From positions 1-6,257 of the forward strand of contig DAINCF010000435.1 in the NCBI GenBank assembly GCA_036732565.1: DNA of 6,257 nt, read 5' to 3'. The DNA is from JAIVJN01 sp036732565 (GTDB lineage Bacteria > Acidobacteriota > Vicinamibacteria > Vicinamibacterales > UBA2999). Below are positions 5,826-6,257 of this stretch, one piece after another. Each line of letters opens with the position of its first letter. The first letter of the stretch is position 1. Both the position numbers and the translations under genes were made by a program. The notes beneath the pieces are model-generated. The model saw nothing but the letters and a program-made list of their open reading frames with translations, did not search any database and was not told where the DNA came from.

Positions 5826-6257
5826 TCATAGCAACGAGAGCCGAAACACGCCGACGAAGGCGTCGTTCGTCGGCTCCGGCCGCCACCGTGGCATCGGATG
5901 GCGCGCCAGATCCGACATGCGCACCTTGCGGACGTCTCCAGGCTCGTTCCCGATCGGACCGGTGTGATACACGACCCAGTCCTGGCCTTCGTCCTCGAAC
6001 AGTGACTTGCCGAGGAAGATCATCAAGTGATCCGGCTGGCGCTGATCGCGCTGGTAGTAGTAGAGCAGATCGCCGGGCTGCGCGGACGCGATATCGCGTC
6101 CGCGGGCGCGGGTGTTGAACTGGATCAGCGTGCGGGCGTCCGCGAACTCGGCGTACTCCGAGCTGTCGCCTCCGGCGATGCGAAAGAGCGGCCAGCCGTC
6201 GCGGCCGGGTCGCGGCGCCGATCGGACGTCAGGATATTGCGGCGCCAGGATCAGGCC
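5826..6257 (-). CDS. DUF1175 / YfaT-like protein, C-terminal part (start outside window)
   Basis: The frame is open from the window edge to TGA at 5828-5826, giving 143 residues with no start visible. Matches to DUF1175 (E. coli YfaT) as I know it: TLIQFN (43-48), QPGDLLYYY (60-68), HLMIFLG (77-83), VVYHTG (95-100) and the terminal AFVGVFRLSLL (133-143). GDLLYYY followed by HLMIFLG resembles the GDLvff...HvgIyLG core of NlpC/P60 papain-like hydrolases, with H77 in the catalytic-histidine position; a matching catalytic Cys would lie upstream, outside the window. YfaT is a small, presumably periplasmic, protein encoded next to the macroglobulin gene yfaS in E. coli, so the neighbourhood supports the call. 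Its biochemical activity is not established, and a cell-wall or peptide-bond hydrolase role is inference. The last codons overlap an ATG (ATGA, 5829-5826) in frame with the macroglobulin. Confidence 0.88.
   Translation of the reverse strand, partial: GLILAPQYPDVRSAPRPGRDGWPLFRIAGGDSSEYAEFADARTLIQFNTRARGRDIASAQPGDLLYYYQRDQRQPDHLMIFLGKSLFEDEGQDWVVYHTGPIGNEPGDVRKVRMSDLARHPMPRWRPEPTNDAFVGVFRLSLL

Noticed and set aside
5830..5886. Macroglobulin start at GTG 5886
   Set aside because: It lies inside the well-supported YfaT-like gene in another frame and adds an Arg-rich peptide before the signal peptide.
5826..6026. A short 66-residue gene starting at TTG 6026
   Set aside because: The same frame is open to the window edge, and the upstream residues carry DUF1175-like motifs, so this is the internal part of a longer gene.

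Overview
The window is a strongly GC-rich stretch of a bacterial chromosome (GC appears to be about two thirds by eye, with a clear G/C preference at third codon positions). Every supported gene reads on the minus strand, so transcription runs from position 6257 down to 1. The gene types (a secreted alpha-2-macroglobulin, a YfaT-like periplasmic protein and a type IV pilus ATPase-like protein) suggest a free-living Gram-negative bacterium. A high-GC lineage such as Acidobacteriota is possible, but that is inference and no marker gene proves it.

Layout in transcription order: (1) 6257-5826, the C-terminal 143 residues of a DUF1175/YfaT-like protein whose start lies outside the window. (2) 5825-5701, a 125-base gap with no convincing gene but with several inverted repeats packed just before the next start. 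(3) 5700-967, a complete 1577-residue bacterial alpha-2-macroglobulin with a Sec signal peptide, MG2 domain, bait-like segment and intact thioester motif (CTEQ). (4) 970-197, a 257-residue protein with six predicted membrane helices, whose GTG start overlaps the macroglobulin stop (GTGA). (5) 191-1, the N-terminal 63 residues of a PilT-like (type IV pilus retraction ATPase family) protein, starting 5 bases after the previous stop.

The tight spacing suggests a single operon. The YfaT-like protein and the macroglobulin mirror the E. coli yfaT-yfaS pair. This macroglobulin, however, keeps the thioester that YfaS lacks, and it is followed by a translationally coupled six-helix membrane protein that I do not recognise. 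A reasonable but unproven picture is a periplasmic protease trap that covalently captures invading proteases, with a dedicated inner-membrane partner made in step with it. Whether the PilT-like gene belongs functionally or is only co-transcribed cannot be decided here. No RNA gene, CRISPR array, insertion sequence or clear terminator was seen.
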